Assembly (NCBI GenBank): GCA_022829145.1
Contig: CM040758.1
Span: 12,918,628-12,982,627 of the forward strand
Direction: 5' to 3'
Origin: Albula goreensis
Lineage: Eukaryota; Chordata; Actinopteri; Albuliformes; Albulidae
DNA length: 64,000 nucleotides
Part shown: positions 1 through 41,674 of the stretch, in pieces
Numbering within the stretch: the stretch's first letter is position 1
Layout of the letters: each line of letters begins with the position of its first letter
Made by a program: the position numbers and the translations under genes
Notes under the pieces: model-generated
Databases searched by the model: none
Seen by the model: the letters and a program-made list of their open reading frames with translations, nothing else
What the model was told of the DNA's origin: nothing

Positions 1-892
1 CAAAGATGAAAGTCCATTATGCTAAAAGATCTCAGGAATTTGTTTTTCATAGCTGTGGGCCTTTGTTATGCCCAAGAGGAACGGCATGTTCTTTTAAAAC
101 AAGCAAAGAAACGCCTGTATAAAAAGCCAGTGTATTTTTTTTTGCTTATGTTAGTGAGGTATTTCATTTGGTTGCTCAGATATGTGTGTTTGGAAATGCC
201 GCAATGGGGCCCATCTGAGCACTGGGTAAAATGGAAAAGCAAAACTTTAATTAATTCATATTTTTTTTGCAGAGGTGGGAATAAATGCTGGGGAATTATT
301 AAGGACAGAACAGAGCTGCAAAAACAGCTCTTCTTATTAGACTCATCAGTCTTTAAGAGCACTTTCTATTCTTGCTGGAAAAAAGTTTGCAACCGCATAA
401 CTTTCCTCCGCTCATAATTAACCAGCGCTCCCATTCAGCCCAGGCCTTAAATATAAGCCCTGGAACTAAATGGGAATTCATTTCTCAGTGCCGCCGAAGT
501 TGGTGATGGCCATTCATTTCCTGCTCCACAACAGAAAAGTGCATTTCATATCTGGCCCTTTGGGGTCATATTTCCAGAGATATCACACACGCTGAACCTA
601 CATAATCGGTCTCATATACTGATTTAGCACAAACCGTTTACTCCTGGTGATAAATCATTGCTGGCATAAAATCAACTGTCCCTTTTTACTTTCCAGGAGC
701 GATATCCAGATTTTTATTTACAATTTAGAGGGCAGATATGTCATCAGAATTACAGCAAAACTTGCCACTAAAAGTTGCTTTAATCATCATACAGCTATTA
801 GGACTGTCTTTTATGAATGATAAGCTCCTGGTGGGAGCTGGCAGTTCATCACTGATGAAGCACTAGCCACCCAAACACAGACTATTCTATGG

Positions 893-1090
893 TGTATTGG
901 AGTGTAATGGTCAGGGAAATAAGCTTGAAAGGTTATGAAACTGAGGTTGCCAGTTTGATTCCCTGTATGGGCACTGCCATTCCACCCTTTAGCAATGTAC
1001 TTATATACACACATATAGCTGTACGTAAGCTATGCAAGTCACTTTGGATAAGAGTGACTGCTAACGGCCTACAATGCAGTAATGAAATAC
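893..1090 (+). mobile_element. tRNA-derived SINE with L2-type tail
   Basis: The element begins with a tRNA-like head: A-box-like TGGAGTGTAATGGTC, then B-box-like GTTTGATTCCC about 45 bp later. The body has GGGCACTGCC and AGCAATGTACTTA. It ends with CACTTTGGATAAGAGTG, the 3' tail that fish SINEs share with L2 LINEs. Two minus-strand copies of the same architecture lie in ARHGEF38 introns. Substitutions throughout suggest an old, inactive copy. Confidence 0.7.
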
Positions 1091-3288
1091 AGGCAATGTC
1101 CTAGTGTCAACTGAAAATCTGGACTTTTAAAAGAGGTGGTGACAGATTGCTGCGTGTTATGTGCCGTTTGAGGAACTGCCTGCACGCATGGCTGCGACAC
1201 TTCCACAGGCGCAGCCAGGGCTGCGGAATTTTGGCGGCGTCGGTCACCCAGACGGCCCCCATCTGACACTTTGCACGGTTCCAGGTGACTGGTGTGCACA
1301 TGGAACACATGTGTGACAGACGCACAGTCCACTGATGCTAAAAACGCCTGACTAGAACGGGGGAAGACAGAGACACTAAATATAGCCAGAGCAATTCAGT
1401 TCAGTATCATTAAGCTAATGGATCTACAAAGGAGCCCATATATAATACATACCTGTATTAATCAGTGTGATTAACTACAAGAGAGCAAGAAATCAGGACC
1501 ACACTGCATCTGTCCAGACCTGTGTCTAAATTTTCTGGTGTATTAGAAGAGATTTAAAAAATACAAATGTTCATCTCACTGAATGATACACCTTAAAAGC
1601 AAATACAGGAAGCTTGTAAACACCTTTCCGCATGTGGCATGTCTGAAGGCCTTCCTGTGTAGGAAACCAAATTAAATGTACAGAACACACCTTCTCAGTT
1701 TAGCAAGCGTTGTGTGATTTCTTTTCATAAAATGGAGCAGGTCTCTGAGGAATGTTTGCTGGAACAATGAGCAGTTCTAATTAAGGGAGGTACAAATATA
1801 TGCCCATTTGTCTCAGCCACCAAACAATACACCCGCACAGCACTTCCTGCATTTCAGTCACGGTTGCTGCTTTCCCTGGAACCTCATAGGTAACAACACA
1901 CACAACCTTTGTCATCTGACACTGATTATTCAAATTAAAAATAATATTTGATTTCTCAGCCTATTAAACTCAAGCTCTGACAATGTACTTGACTGTAAAT
2001 ACACACAAAATTAGAAGGAAAAATTGCCTGAATTGTTGTCATTAAATGCAGCCAAACAATGCACGTCATTTTCAATTAATACAGCTCGGTTAAGAACTAA
2101 TTAGGCACTATTGCTTTTGTTAGTGAGCTTGGATCCTCCACATGCGAGTCAATTCCATTTAAGTCACAGTTGAGAGGAATTTCTGAGACACAGCTGGAGT
2201 CCACAGTCAGCTGTGAGGGCCTTTTTTTTGCACAACTGGGACAAAACTAGCTCTCTTTGACTCCAAATGAAGTGACCCAGCGTGCTCTGCAGTCACATTC
2301 GCATAAAAAGAGCCATCAGGTGTCAGGGCACATTCCACCAAAGGAAAAAAAACAACAAACAGGTAGAAGGTACTAGTGGGGTTCTGAATAACAACTATGA
2401 GACAAAAAAAACATGTATCAAAAGTACATTGCAAGCGTGCAATAAATAAACTGTATGTCAGTCTGATCTACTATGTAAAAAAGCTTTCTCAAGTGCATTA
2501 AAGAACTCTCAAAGCCTCAGCAAGAGGGAAATGAGGTTATTCATCAAATCCATTGTTCTGTGCCATACAAAATCCACACATCTTTTAAATGAAACTTAAC
2601 TAACTCCAAAAGGTACCACATAAAAGATAACTGCAACAGTTTCAGTTTACTGTTGTCTTCATGCTGCATTACCTTACAATTAAGAACAGGTAATCAAAAC
2701 CAATGTATGTAAATGATATCGTTGCATTAGAACAGAGCAGAAACCCTAATTTAAAGAATGGTCTTTCATGCAAAGCTCAAACACACAGTTGTCACTTTCG
2801 CCTCATCATTTACAATCCATTTCATTGTTGTGCCACCCATCAATCACTGCAGAATTGATGAACTTTCCAATAAGGCGGACAGTGTACTGCTCGAAAAGGC
2901 TGATTTATCCTATGTTTGGCTATCTAAGCCATGTGTCCATCACATCAGAATCCTGACACTGCTGTTCACTGTGCAGTTATCTGAAGAAGAGGCTTTCAGT
3001 GTGACAGTAAAGACCACCCACCATCTCAAGAGTGACAACACTTCTAAGAAAGTACTTACAGAAAGTTTAACAGTTTTTTTGGCATCTACTTGTCTTCTGT
3101 ATAAGAGCTGGAGATTTACGTAAGTGATTCTACACTGGTTTTCTAGAGAGAGAAACCATGGTTCCTCTGGCTGCCATGCACTTCTGTAAAAGATGCGGTT
3201 GAAATGCTCAAATCTCAATGGAGCATACAAATGACATTATCCATCACACAATGTTAATGTAAAGAAAGTTGCTGGAAACCTCAATCAA

Positions 3289-3396
<108 letters not shown>

Positions 3397-3603
3397 AGAA
3401 GCACATACACCTGATGAAAGGATTTGAGAGATAAATTCAATCCGATTTCAGATTGCACAATCCCATTTTATTTGTACTTTTTCTTTTTTTCATATCAAAC
3501 ACCGTCCAAATCCTGTTAATTTCGTCTTGCTGGGAATCTATACTTTGTAGTTCCCATTCGTGACCAAAAAATACAAATAAAAAAGTACAAATAAAAGTAT
3601 ACT

Positions 3604-3604
<1 letters not shown>

Positions 3605-3691
<87 letters not shown>

Positions 3692-3752
3692 ATACATACA
3701 TACATACACATACACACACACACACACAAAACAAACACACACACACACACAC
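3605..3752. repeat. Interrupted (AC)n microsatellite
   Basis: A long AC array is broken by GCGC, ATAC/ATACAT and AAACAAAC interruptions. The interruptions indicate an older array than the one 200 bp away. Confidence 0.97.
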
Positions 3753-4894
3753 TGCAGTTTCACAGCAACTTCATTGCAAATTACAATTTGACAATTTGAC
3801 AAACAGGTTCACCAAAAAACACTGCTGCATGTATTTAAGCAATACAGAGTCGGAAAGCACTTTGATCATTAACACATCACAAAAGTATACTGGTTCACAT
3901 CAATTTAGGGAATTGCCGTAATATACCACCTGCTTTAGGCAGCAAATGAGGCAGAGGTATTTTTATCATTGCATATTCATTTTATGAATCATCTTCAGAT
4001 GCAAATATAAAGTTAAGTAGTTCTGGCAGTAGTAGTAGTAAAGGGTTGCCCTGGCAATGCTGAAAAATTATGACCGAGGAAACATTTGAAAGCAACTTTT
4101 ATGACTAACCCCAACCATGCAAAGATGGAGGAGAGGTACCCAGCTTTGATTTTGGCAAATTGACTTAACGTGCCCTTTAACACTCCAGGAATTCAACTCT
4201 CGCAAGGGAGGATGCAGGATAAAAGTTGCTTGAAAAGAGTAATCAAAATTTACACTTGTGCATACCACACTGCGATACTCCCACAGCAAGGGAAATCAAG
4301 TGGGTCACTGAGATGACAGTTTGGCCATGCTCCTGTGTATTAAAGCGAGCTAAAATCTGCCTGGAGATCGTCTCATTTAAGTGCATAGGTATCGCAGAGT
4401 GGGAGTCTGCCCATCTTCCAGAAGGGAGGTAAACACGGCCTGCTACATCTCTTACCCATCATGCATCACAGTGACGGTCATTAAACATGCCCATATTCAT
4501 TTACCGCCCCATACCCTCCTCCGCGTACCATTGACGCAAGTTATGACAGCAACCTCATGACACTAGTGACCTGTTGAGTGAAAAAGAAGATGCCTATAAC
4601 ATCTGATACTGATTAAAGTTACAGTACATAGCTGATTTCCATATGTCATAATCTGGCACGTAATTTGTTTTGTACCTCTCTCAAAAATGATCACTATAAC
4701 ATAATCCAAAAACCTCCTTACACCTGCCCCAGTTGTGGCTGCTTCTGTATGCATATTGTGCAACGTATTCTTGAAGATATCTGAATTTAAAGGCTGCATG
4801 TGAAAGTTTTGCTGTGAATCGGATACTGTTGGCAGGATAGAAGTTTCAGCGCGGGCCAGACAGCATGTTTCTTTGCGGGCACCGCCATACTCAC

Positions 4895-34310
<29,416 letters not shown>

Positions 34311-34993
34311 GGTATCCTCTTTCTATCAGCAGACTGAGGGACTGACTGCTAGAGGGAAACACAAAAAGTACCAAGATGGAATGCAGATCAGACAACTGCT
34401 ATTTTATTTAAACAATACCAGGTTGACATTGCAATTAATATTAAAAAATTCAACATACTGAAAGTTAAGCATCCACCAATATTGTTGGATAAATATGCAG
34501 GATAACGCACCTATTAACATGAATAAATACATGCTGGCTATTAAATATTTCCACACTAATTAAATATAACCGACAAAGTGTTTCCATGCATTCAGAACCA
34601 GTGTTTTGCTTGTAAAATGTGTATTGCAAGCTTAATTTACAACCCTTCTTGCCAGCAAAATCAGAATGCCGTAAGACGTGTAGAAACTAAGGCTTAATAT
34701 GATTTCATTTACACTAGTTAGCTGCCTAGTTTAACTTGCTATATAACTATATAAATATATTAACTTACTCTAGCTAACGCCTCAAAACAATTTTCTCTGA
34801 TGTCACTTGTTCATCAGAACGATTAAGTTCCACATATTATAAAGGACTTCGGATCATTTTGTATATTTTCCTTCAGTAGCTAGGGTTCTTCAAATTGCTC
34901 CTCAACTTCAAACAATGCCGAACCCACATTATTTACAAACTACATTTACCCTTTAAGATGTGAACATATTAGGCTCTCAGACAAGACACTCAC

Positions 34994-35324
34994 GTTGATT
35001 CGGCATAGACTTCCATGTGCAACAGGAAATATGGTCCGACGTCCACGTTGAAATCTTTACCACATAGTTCATCAACAGCATTTTCAAAAGCTTGTTCCAT
35101 AAACACAAGAAATAAAAACATTTTGTGTCAATATACATGTTGCAATCATTAATAAAACATGCGTGAGATATATTAGAATGTACATTTACGTAAACACTGA
35201 CTTAAAAACACGATACAGTAAGTGTTTCATCCGAGTCATTTAAAGGTGGGACTTCATCTGTTTCGTCAACAAAATGGGCAGAGTCGAGCACCCGGCAGAA
35301 TTCAGAGTAGGTGTTGATACTCAT
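34994..35324 (-). other. gstcd: GSTCD 5' leader region with splice donor and two short ORFs
   Basis: A consensus donor GTGAGTGT follows position 34994. Candidate acceptors CTCTAG, CCTCAG and TGATAG lie just before the coding exon at about 34322-34349, indicating a leader intron. Two short ATG ORFs, 35324-35202 (40 aa) and 35100-34990 (36 aa), precede it and look protein-like. They are not in frame with GSTCD after splicing. They are probably upstream ORFs; an unrecognised small gene is possible. Confidence 0.4.
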
Positions 35325-35690
35325 GCTAATCTGAATTTATCTTGAAATTTGGAATTCAGCCACACTCAGGTTGACGGGTTTACCCAGATGAAAGCATTTC
35401 TTAAAGGGGCATGGTTAATGCTAGAATTTAAGTGTAGGTATGGTATCTACACATATAAATTGATACATTGTTAAAGTCATTATTACCGATAGAATGGTCC
35501 ATTGTTTACACCAGCATCATCAGCTCGCTTGCTAGTTGACTTGTTTAGCTAGCTATTGTTGTTGGCGACTAACGTTCACTAGTGATAGATAGCTATTCTT
35601 TTTACATGTAGCTAAGTGCCGAAATTTAAGAGGTAGCTGTTCAGTGAAATGCGAAATCATGATATTTTATACACGTTTCCTGTCACCAAA
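35325..35690. promoter_or_regulatory. Shared GSTCD/INTS12 bidirectional promoter interval
   Basis: The two genes diverge from here. GSTCD leader features lie to the left, and a GTAAGTATTG donor at 35691, probably the end of the INTS12 leader exon, lies to the right. The interval and its flanks carry repeated TAGCTAGCTA and TAACGTT motifs. No TATA box could be assigned. The head-to-head arrangement is conserved in human. Confidence 0.55.
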
Positions 35691-36285
35691 GTAAGTATTG
35701 AGGAAGAATACAGCTAGCTATCGATAGGTCATACTACACTATTGGTACTTTACACTACATGACTGGAACGTACCATGAACCATGTCGAAAACGAGCTTGG
35801 CGTTTTGCTAGATACGTCGTGGAGTAACGTTACATTACTCAAGTTCTACATCTTGGTTTGTAGCTAGCTAGACTATGCTCTTGCGAAATGTTACGTTATA
35901 TCTTTGGTCGACAGACAATCTTAATTGCTCGAAATTACTTAATTGCTGTAAATGTTCGGTCTTGCCACCTATTCGAGCAACCAATACGGAACGTAAGTGG
36001 TGTATCGTTGCCCATCAAGTCTGAACACAATTATCACTCTGCTGGCAGTAGAAAGCTTATGGGGTGGACATAGAGGTGGTTAAACCACTCAACCAACTGT
36101 TTCTGTTAACGGTTTTCATATCTATTATCCTGTTATTGATGGGGATATAAACACAGCATTTATTCCAGTCACTTTTAGAGTATTTAGGTCAGTTGACAGT
36201 GTTCAGTTTGGAATTGAGGATTCCTCTGGCACCTGCTTCCCTTCGGTGTCAGACACATTGATCCTTTTTGTATCACATCTTACAG
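35691..36285 (+). other. ints12: INTS12 leader intron (proposed)
   Basis: The interval is bounded by the GTAAGT donor at 35691 and the TCTTACAG acceptor ending at 36285, five bases before the start codon. A second possible donor, GTAAGT at about 35992, would shorten it. Confidence 0.5.
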
Positions 36286-36290
36286 AGATA

Positions 36291-36446
36291 ATGGCTGCTA
36301 CAGTAAGTCTGGAGCTGGACCCAATCTTTCTCAAAGGGCTGGGGTACCTGCATTCTAAAAGCAGGGATTCAGCTGAAAAACTTAAGGCCCTGTTGGACGA
36401 GTCCTTGGCAAGAGGGAGTGATTACAGCTACCGGACGTCACCCAAA
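36291..36446 (+). CDS. ints12: INTS12 coding exon 1
   Basis: The exon has 52 codons, from [18 protein letters not shown] to YRTSPK, before a GTAATC donor. The ATG lies five bases after the leader acceptor CTTACAG, which fixes the start. Confidence 0.95.
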
Positions 36447-39140
36447 GTAATCATTCAGGACTTTTCTCTGTTATGTTCAGTCTGCCTTAGTCCCCTGTGT
36501 TTGTGTTGTCTTCTGCACATTTGCAAGATAGTTTGTTGACTCTCTCTTTGCCTTCAAACAGGAAGTGGAAAGCACTAAGGTGTCTAGCACAAAAGTCAGC
36601 CTAAGCAAGCAAGATCCAAAACCAAAACCCCCTTCTAGTTTATCTATTTTGGGCAGCAATAATGGGAAGTCCAGCAGCTTTGAGAAGAACAAAAAGGAGA
36701 GTGAGAAGAGACCATCTGAAAAGGTGACTATTGCGTACTCTGTATACAAATCTCATGTAGCTCATAATTGGACTTGCGGCATAGTGAAAATGTTACAATC
36801 ATATTATACTTGCAGAAGTGTTCTTATCATATAAAAGTACCGTGCCTGTGTATTTTGACAATTCTTAAGAATTTGCAGAAGGACTACAGTGTCTGAGGTT
36901 CAAGAGACTTATTCAAATGCAGAGGTGTACTCTTCTAAGGAATGTCCCACTTTCACTCAGGTGAAAGTAGACCCAGGTGATGGGGTGGAGCCACCGAAGA
37001 AGCCTCGATTGGAGAAACAGGAAAGCCGGTCCTCCCCAATCACTGTCCCGACTAGCAAGGACCTCAGCCTGCCATACCTGTCCAGCTTTGATGAGACCAG
37101 TGCAGATGACTTTGCTATGGAGATGGGGCTGGCCTGTGTGGTTTGTCGGTGCGTGTTTACCATGCTGGACAGGGATCAAAGTATCAGTCCTTGATTTTGC
37201 CTTACTTGAGTCCATTTTGTTTTCTATTTTTACCATTGAAGTCAGACAGCTTAAGATGAAAAACAAAAAAAAATGCATGAATTAAGTATTTTTCAGGGTT
37301 GATGATCATGCTGGACAGTTTTTTTTTTTTTGTCCTGTGTTGTTTGTACCCTGAAATGATTTCTTTTCTTTTTTTGCTCTCAGGCAAATGACAGTCACTT
37401 CAGGGAACCAGCTGGTGGAGTGTCAGGAGTGCCACAACCTGTATCATCAGGACTGTCATAAGCCTCAAGTGACAGACAAGGAGGTGAACGACCCACGGCT
37501 AGTGTGGTACTGCGCCCGCTGCACCAGGCAAATGAAGCGCATGGTAGGAAGTGATTCAGTCCTCTGCCTGCCAGTCTGGTTTCCATCAACCCCCATCATC
37601 AAAATACTTATGCTGCCATGTTAGCAGTTAGCAGTCACAGTGCCTTTCCTTGAGTAAATGGTGCCTTACTTGTTTTTAAACTTCATAGTGTCAAGTTCAC
37701 ATAACTACAGTGTGATGATCAGGGTAATGCAATAGGTTCACTCCAAACAGCAAAATTAAATTTGCACTGACTGAGATGTGACAGAAATCTAAATTTTCAA
37801 ATAAATTATGAATCTGTTCTCAAAATAGAACCCTTAAAGTGTAATTGTGGTTTTCAGTTATGAAGACAAAGAAATAGATGATGGTAATTATGAATTTCAA
37901 AAGTAACAAAAAAGGTGACCTGCTGGCAGTCAGTGTGCATTATTGTATAAATATTTGTGAATTGACTTGTAATGTCAGAATTGATTGCCAATTGGAACAC
38001 TGTATATTTTAAAATGTAACCTTGTAAAAAGTTTTTTTTTTATTATTTCCGCATAAGATAGTGATTAGTCAGAATTCATAACTGACTGTTGCTTTATTAT
38101 TAAAGTACATTCCCAAAATTTGTTGGTGCTGCAATGGAGACAGTCGTTTGTCACACTGACAATAATGAGCCTATCAAAAGAAGTTAGGTTTTTGCTGACT
38201 GAAACGGTGGCTGTGTGTCATGTGATGCTGTCACCCAGGCGCAGAAGACCCAGAAGCCCCCACAGAAGGCCTCGCCTGTGGCAGTGTCGGCAGCTCCCGT
38301 GGTGAATGACACACTGGTCAAGAAACCAGAGATCAAGCTCAAGCAGGACACAGCCAGCACCTTTCAGGCATTCAAGAGGGCAGAGGTTAAGGTATGCTTT
38401 CCGTCATGGTGTCAGACAGGACTACAGCACACTTCAAATCAATCAAAGTAATTCCATAACCCTGCTGTCATTTAGCTATCTGTTCTGAGGTCAGCTGTCT
38501 TACCCTGAGAGTCTGTGTGAAGACAGACCCTGATCATACAGCGCTGTGTCATACTGATCTGTTTATCTGTTTGACCCAGTCTTCTGCAGCTGTGTCATCC
38601 AGCCCGTCTGGCAGCAGCTCTTCCCTGCAGTCATCCAGCGGTCTTACAGGCTGGGCTGCCTTTGGGGCCAAGACCTCCTCCACCGCCAGCAAGCTGGGCC
38701 CTGCCGTCTCCCAGAAGCCCACGGGCCTGTCGGGCCTGGCGAAGCCTGGTTTGGGTGGCAAGGTGGCAGTGGGTGGCAATGGTAATGGTAGCAGCGGCTC
38801 CCCCAGCCAGGTCCCGGCTAGGCCCCCACCGCCTCTGACCTTGGGCAAGCCCGGCCTAATCCGCTCCTCCAGCAATGAAGGCAACAGCAAAGTGGGCACA
38901 CCCAGTCCCAGCGGCAGCGCCCAGGCCAGCAGTAATCAGGCTGGAGCTGGTGGAGGGAACGGGGGACCTGGGGGAAATGGTAATGGCAACAACAGCAGCA
39001 GCGTCAGTGGCACGTCAAAGGCCAGTGCTGAGGCCTTGGCTGGCAGTAAGACACACACATCCCAGGAGTCTCAGCTCAACGCAATGAAGCGACTGCAGAT
39101 GGTCAAGAAGAAGGCCGCACAGAAGAAGCTAAAAAACTGA
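36291..39140 (+). CDS. ints12: INTS12, Integrator complex subunit 12
   Basis: Six coding exons (36291-36446, 36562-36723, 36961-37148, 37384-37543, 38239-38391, 38580-39140) encode 459 aa, against 462 in human. The N-terminal helix [18 protein letters not shown] is nearly identical to human; in flies this small N-terminal region is the part needed for snRNA 3' processing. A PHD finger follows with all eight zinc ligands: C165, C168, C182, C185, H190, C193, C212 and C215. The C-terminal half is Ser/Gly/Asn-rich and ends in the conserved basic helix [19 protein letters not shown]. The protein works in the nucleus in the Integrator complex, which cleaves snRNA and attenuates Pol II transcripts. 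The reading frame is intact throughout. Confidence 0.97.
36562..36723 (+). CDS. ints12: INTS12 coding exon 2
   Basis: The exon has 54 codons, from [12 protein letters not shown] to EKRPSEK, between AAACAG and GTGACT. It is a Ser/Lys-rich linker with no domain. Confidence 0.93.
36961..37148 (+). CDS. ints12: INTS12 coding exon 3
   Basis: The exon begins [19 protein letters not shown] after CACTCAG. It carries [16 protein letters not shown] and the first two PHD cysteines (ACVVC), and ends two bases into an Arg codon before GTGCGT. Confidence 0.95.
37384..37543 (+). CDS. ints12: INTS12 coding exon 4 (PHD core)
   Basis: The exon encodes the rest of the PHD finger, including [19 protein letters not shown] and [14 protein letters not shown], between CTCTCAG and GTAGGA. 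Confidence 0.96.
38239..38391 (+). CDS. ints12: INTS12 coding exon 5
   Basis: The exon has 51 codons, from [14 protein letters not shown] to [10 protein letters not shown], between CACCCAG and GTATGC. It is Lys/Pro/Val-rich. Confidence 0.94.
38580..39140 (+). CDS. ints12: INTS12 coding exon 6 (terminal)
   Basis: The exon has 186 codons plus TGA, starting at [11 protein letters not shown] after GACCCAG. It contains [14 protein letters not shown] and [13 protein letters not shown], long Ser/Gly/Asn tracts, and the conserved basic end. Confidence 0.95.
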   Translation, partial: SSAAVSSSPSGSSSSLQSSSGLTGWAAFGAKTSSTASKLGPAVSQKPTGLSGLAKPGLGGKVAVGGNGNGSSGSPSQVPARPPPPLTLGKPGLIRSSSNEGNSKVGTPSPSGSAQASSNQAGAGGGNGGPGGNGNGNNSSSVSGTSKASAEALAGSKTHTSQESQLNAMKRLQMVKKKAAQKKLKN

Positions 39141-39780
39141 GAGCAGCATGGAAGGAGCTTTAGGACCTTAATAAAGGATACTGTGCCAGAACCTTGTTTT
39201 AACAGCAAATACTATTAGGTATATCAGGGATGTGTTTTTCTTTCTTTCTTATTTTCTGATTAATCAGGAAATACAGTTTTTTTTCTTGTCAAAAAAAGCC
39301 AAATGTATTCCTTCTGTGCCACATTTAATTGGTTTTATTGATAAACATACTGTTATCTGCTGTCAAAGAATGCAAAAAATGGATGTGTGCTTATCATACA
39401 CACCAGACCTCTGCCTTTGATTAAGACACTTATAATCTGAAAACCAGCTAATTAGGAGAATTCACATCCTTTATCTACATTTGATGGTGAATAAAATACT
39501 TGAATTCCTTTGAATGAATGTTGGGTGGACTCCTCTGACAGCCTGTGGCAAGTGTGCCCATTTATTCATAACTCCAGAGTAGTGATGATGGCTTTTGTGC
39601 CATTTGTGTGTTTTCTCTAAATGAAAAAAGTGTTTTTTAAAAGGCCAAATTCAGTAAATAGCTTCTTTTTTAACCATGTCATTGGTATTGTATCTGTGAT
39701 CTTCATAAAACATTGTCAAGAGATGTTTATAATTTGGGGTAAAGCATTTATTCCAATAAAGCTGTGACTGACCTGGGTAG
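39141..39780 (+). other. ints12: INTS12 3' UTR
   Basis: AATAAA occurs at 39170-39175, only 30 bases after the stop, and again at 39755-39760 followed by a TG-rich stretch. Two alternative polyadenylation sites are inferred. Confidence 0.6.
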
Positions 39781-41099
39781 AGGTGAATGTGGTTCATGTT
39801 TGCATTGTGTACTTCACCTTAGTTCACCTGCTCCATGCTATCTCAGGGAGCTGCTAAAGCACACATTTCCTTGTAATTCCTCATACATTTAAAAGCACAG
39901 TCTGGGGTGGCTGAGTCAATAAAGATGTATTCTGAGTTCTAAACTAGGCCCCAAGCTGTACCCCACAGGGGGTGGGTGAACTTGTAGCTTGTGCATGTTG
40001 TTTTTTTTTATTTTTGCTTATTACCCAGGCTCAGTTAGCTTACTAGCTGCATGCACCAATGCTAAATCACATCAGGATATGATAAATCATTTTATCTTAG
40101 GACATGAAAACAGTCTTCAGTTGTTTGTAAGGTTGCCAGTAATTGAGCTAAAATGTAATATCACTTAAATGTTTGCGCTAAAGAAGTTAACATACCCACC
40201 CCTTATCTAGACACTGTCTAGATGCTTTCTTGTAGTAGCACACTGCTTATTGTTTTGAAATATTAATAAATGGTTAAATATTATAAAAAAAGAGACAGAA
40301 CTGTAGGAATAATACCAATATGTTCTTTTACAGAGTGAAAACTTTGGATGTCAGCACTTAAGTAAATTCCATGTATAACTGGTCCATTTAAATGTTAAAA
40401 TTATATTTGTTCTATATTTAAATGTGAAAAATAGATAAAAATAAATCCTTTGAAAACAATTGTATTAATTAAGCTACAGCTGATATAAACAAACACAGTG
40501 AAATGGGATGTTTATGGAAAGTTAATACAGACACCAGAATTTTTCAATGTTTAATTCAGAATGTTTAAGGGTCTTAAAAATTTCTGGGTGTAAAAACGTA
40601 AACACTATTTTATTGCTTAGATTTTTTACAGGCATTTGATGAATATATATATATATATATATAGATTTCTCATGTCCCAGATGTTCAAAATCTAAACCAA
40701 AAACCAAATCAATGATCTGTCAGTAATGCCCTGGCAGTTAATGTTATATTGCTTTGGTGTAAGAAGCTGTCTTTCCCCCAGAGCTTAATGGAAACTCTTA
40801 TCACGACTCAGACAGCCCCTCCGTTTGTGAGCCGGTAAGGTAACTCAGTCTCAGGTTGGATGTACATCAGACCCGCTTGAGAAATGTTCTAAATGTTCCT
40901 CATAGCCATCGGCATGAAGGTTTTCCTTTGAACTGACTCGGGTCGTGATGGCCATTCTCAAAATAGCACTGAATACACATTAGAAGGTGGAGGTACATGA
41001 AAAGGCTCATATATATTATTTCAAATAATTTCTGTGCACTTCCAAGGTCATTTCCCAAACCTCTCTCCTCCATTATTTACTGTAGCTACATAATAAATC
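39781..41099. other. Intergenic or 3' flanking sequence between convergent genes
   Basis: This is AT-rich sequence with an AT microsatellite (40643-40663) and a less AT-rich, possibly conserved segment at about 40790-40930. No gene was seen. Confidence 0.6.
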
Positions 41100-41105
41100 T
41101 TTATT
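41100..41105 (-). terminator. arhgef38: ARHGEF38 polyadenylation signal
   Basis: AATAAA on the minus strand lies about 390 bp past the ARHGEF38 stop. The 3' UTR would run from 41491 to about 41080. No nearer canonical hexamer was noted. Confidence 0.5.
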
Positions 41106-41491
41106 CATCAAAATTAGTCATATAATTCGGCATAAACACATCAGGAACAAGACGTCACACATATTAAAAAGTACAATCTTTAAATATTATACAATAAAAT
41201 GTATACTTCTACATATTCTTTAGATTTGTCATGTATTCAGCTTTTAAAAATACATTTGGGTGAATATATATTCTTCAATCAACGTAAAAGACTTCAATCA
41301 ATATTCACAATTAATTGATAACATTCACATAATTAAAACACTGCAGGTAGCAATACTAAGTGCTTTGAAAATAATGTCTTAGTGCAAGGGTGGGCCTGTT
41401 TCACCATTTTGTTGTTATCTCACAGTCATATTTAAGAAATGAACTTGACAGACAGGTGAGAGTTTTTTCCTTCCTTTTGTCTGGTCCTTCA

Positions 41492-41674
41492 CTAAGCATA
41501 GGACATCTTCCCGAGGTAGTTGGAAGGGACGTAGCCCCTCTGTCCATTGGCCTCTGCTAGCCACCATTCCTTATTTCCACTCAGATCGCAGAACTGGATA
41601 ATGCGCACATGCTGGTACTCTTGCAGGGTCAGCTCCTGCTCGCAGCGCGCCTGGAAGGCATAGACTGCATAGAA
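41492..41674 (-). CDS. arhgef38: ARHGEF38 coding exon 14 (SH3-2, terminal)
   Basis: 60 codons plus TAG. The second SH3 domain contains [40 protein letters not shown] and the end LGKMSYA. Its ALYDF-like, WW and PSNY motifs are all present. Confidence 0.96.
   Translation of the reverse strand, partial: FYAVYAFQARCEQELTLQEYQHVRIIQFCDLSGNKEWWLAEANGQRGYVPSNYLGKMSYA

Noticed and set aside
2207-2434. Minus-strand ORF ending RASFVPVVQKK, as a possible GSTCD terminal exon
   Set aside because: Only the RASFV letters resemble the expected RASFVTCPCCYG. The rest does not align and the cysteine motif is absent.
3437-3802. Cys/Val-rich ORFs over the CA microsatellite
   Set aside because: They are translations of the dinucleotide repeat. 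The same holds for the ORFs across 11354-11657 and 11676-12293.
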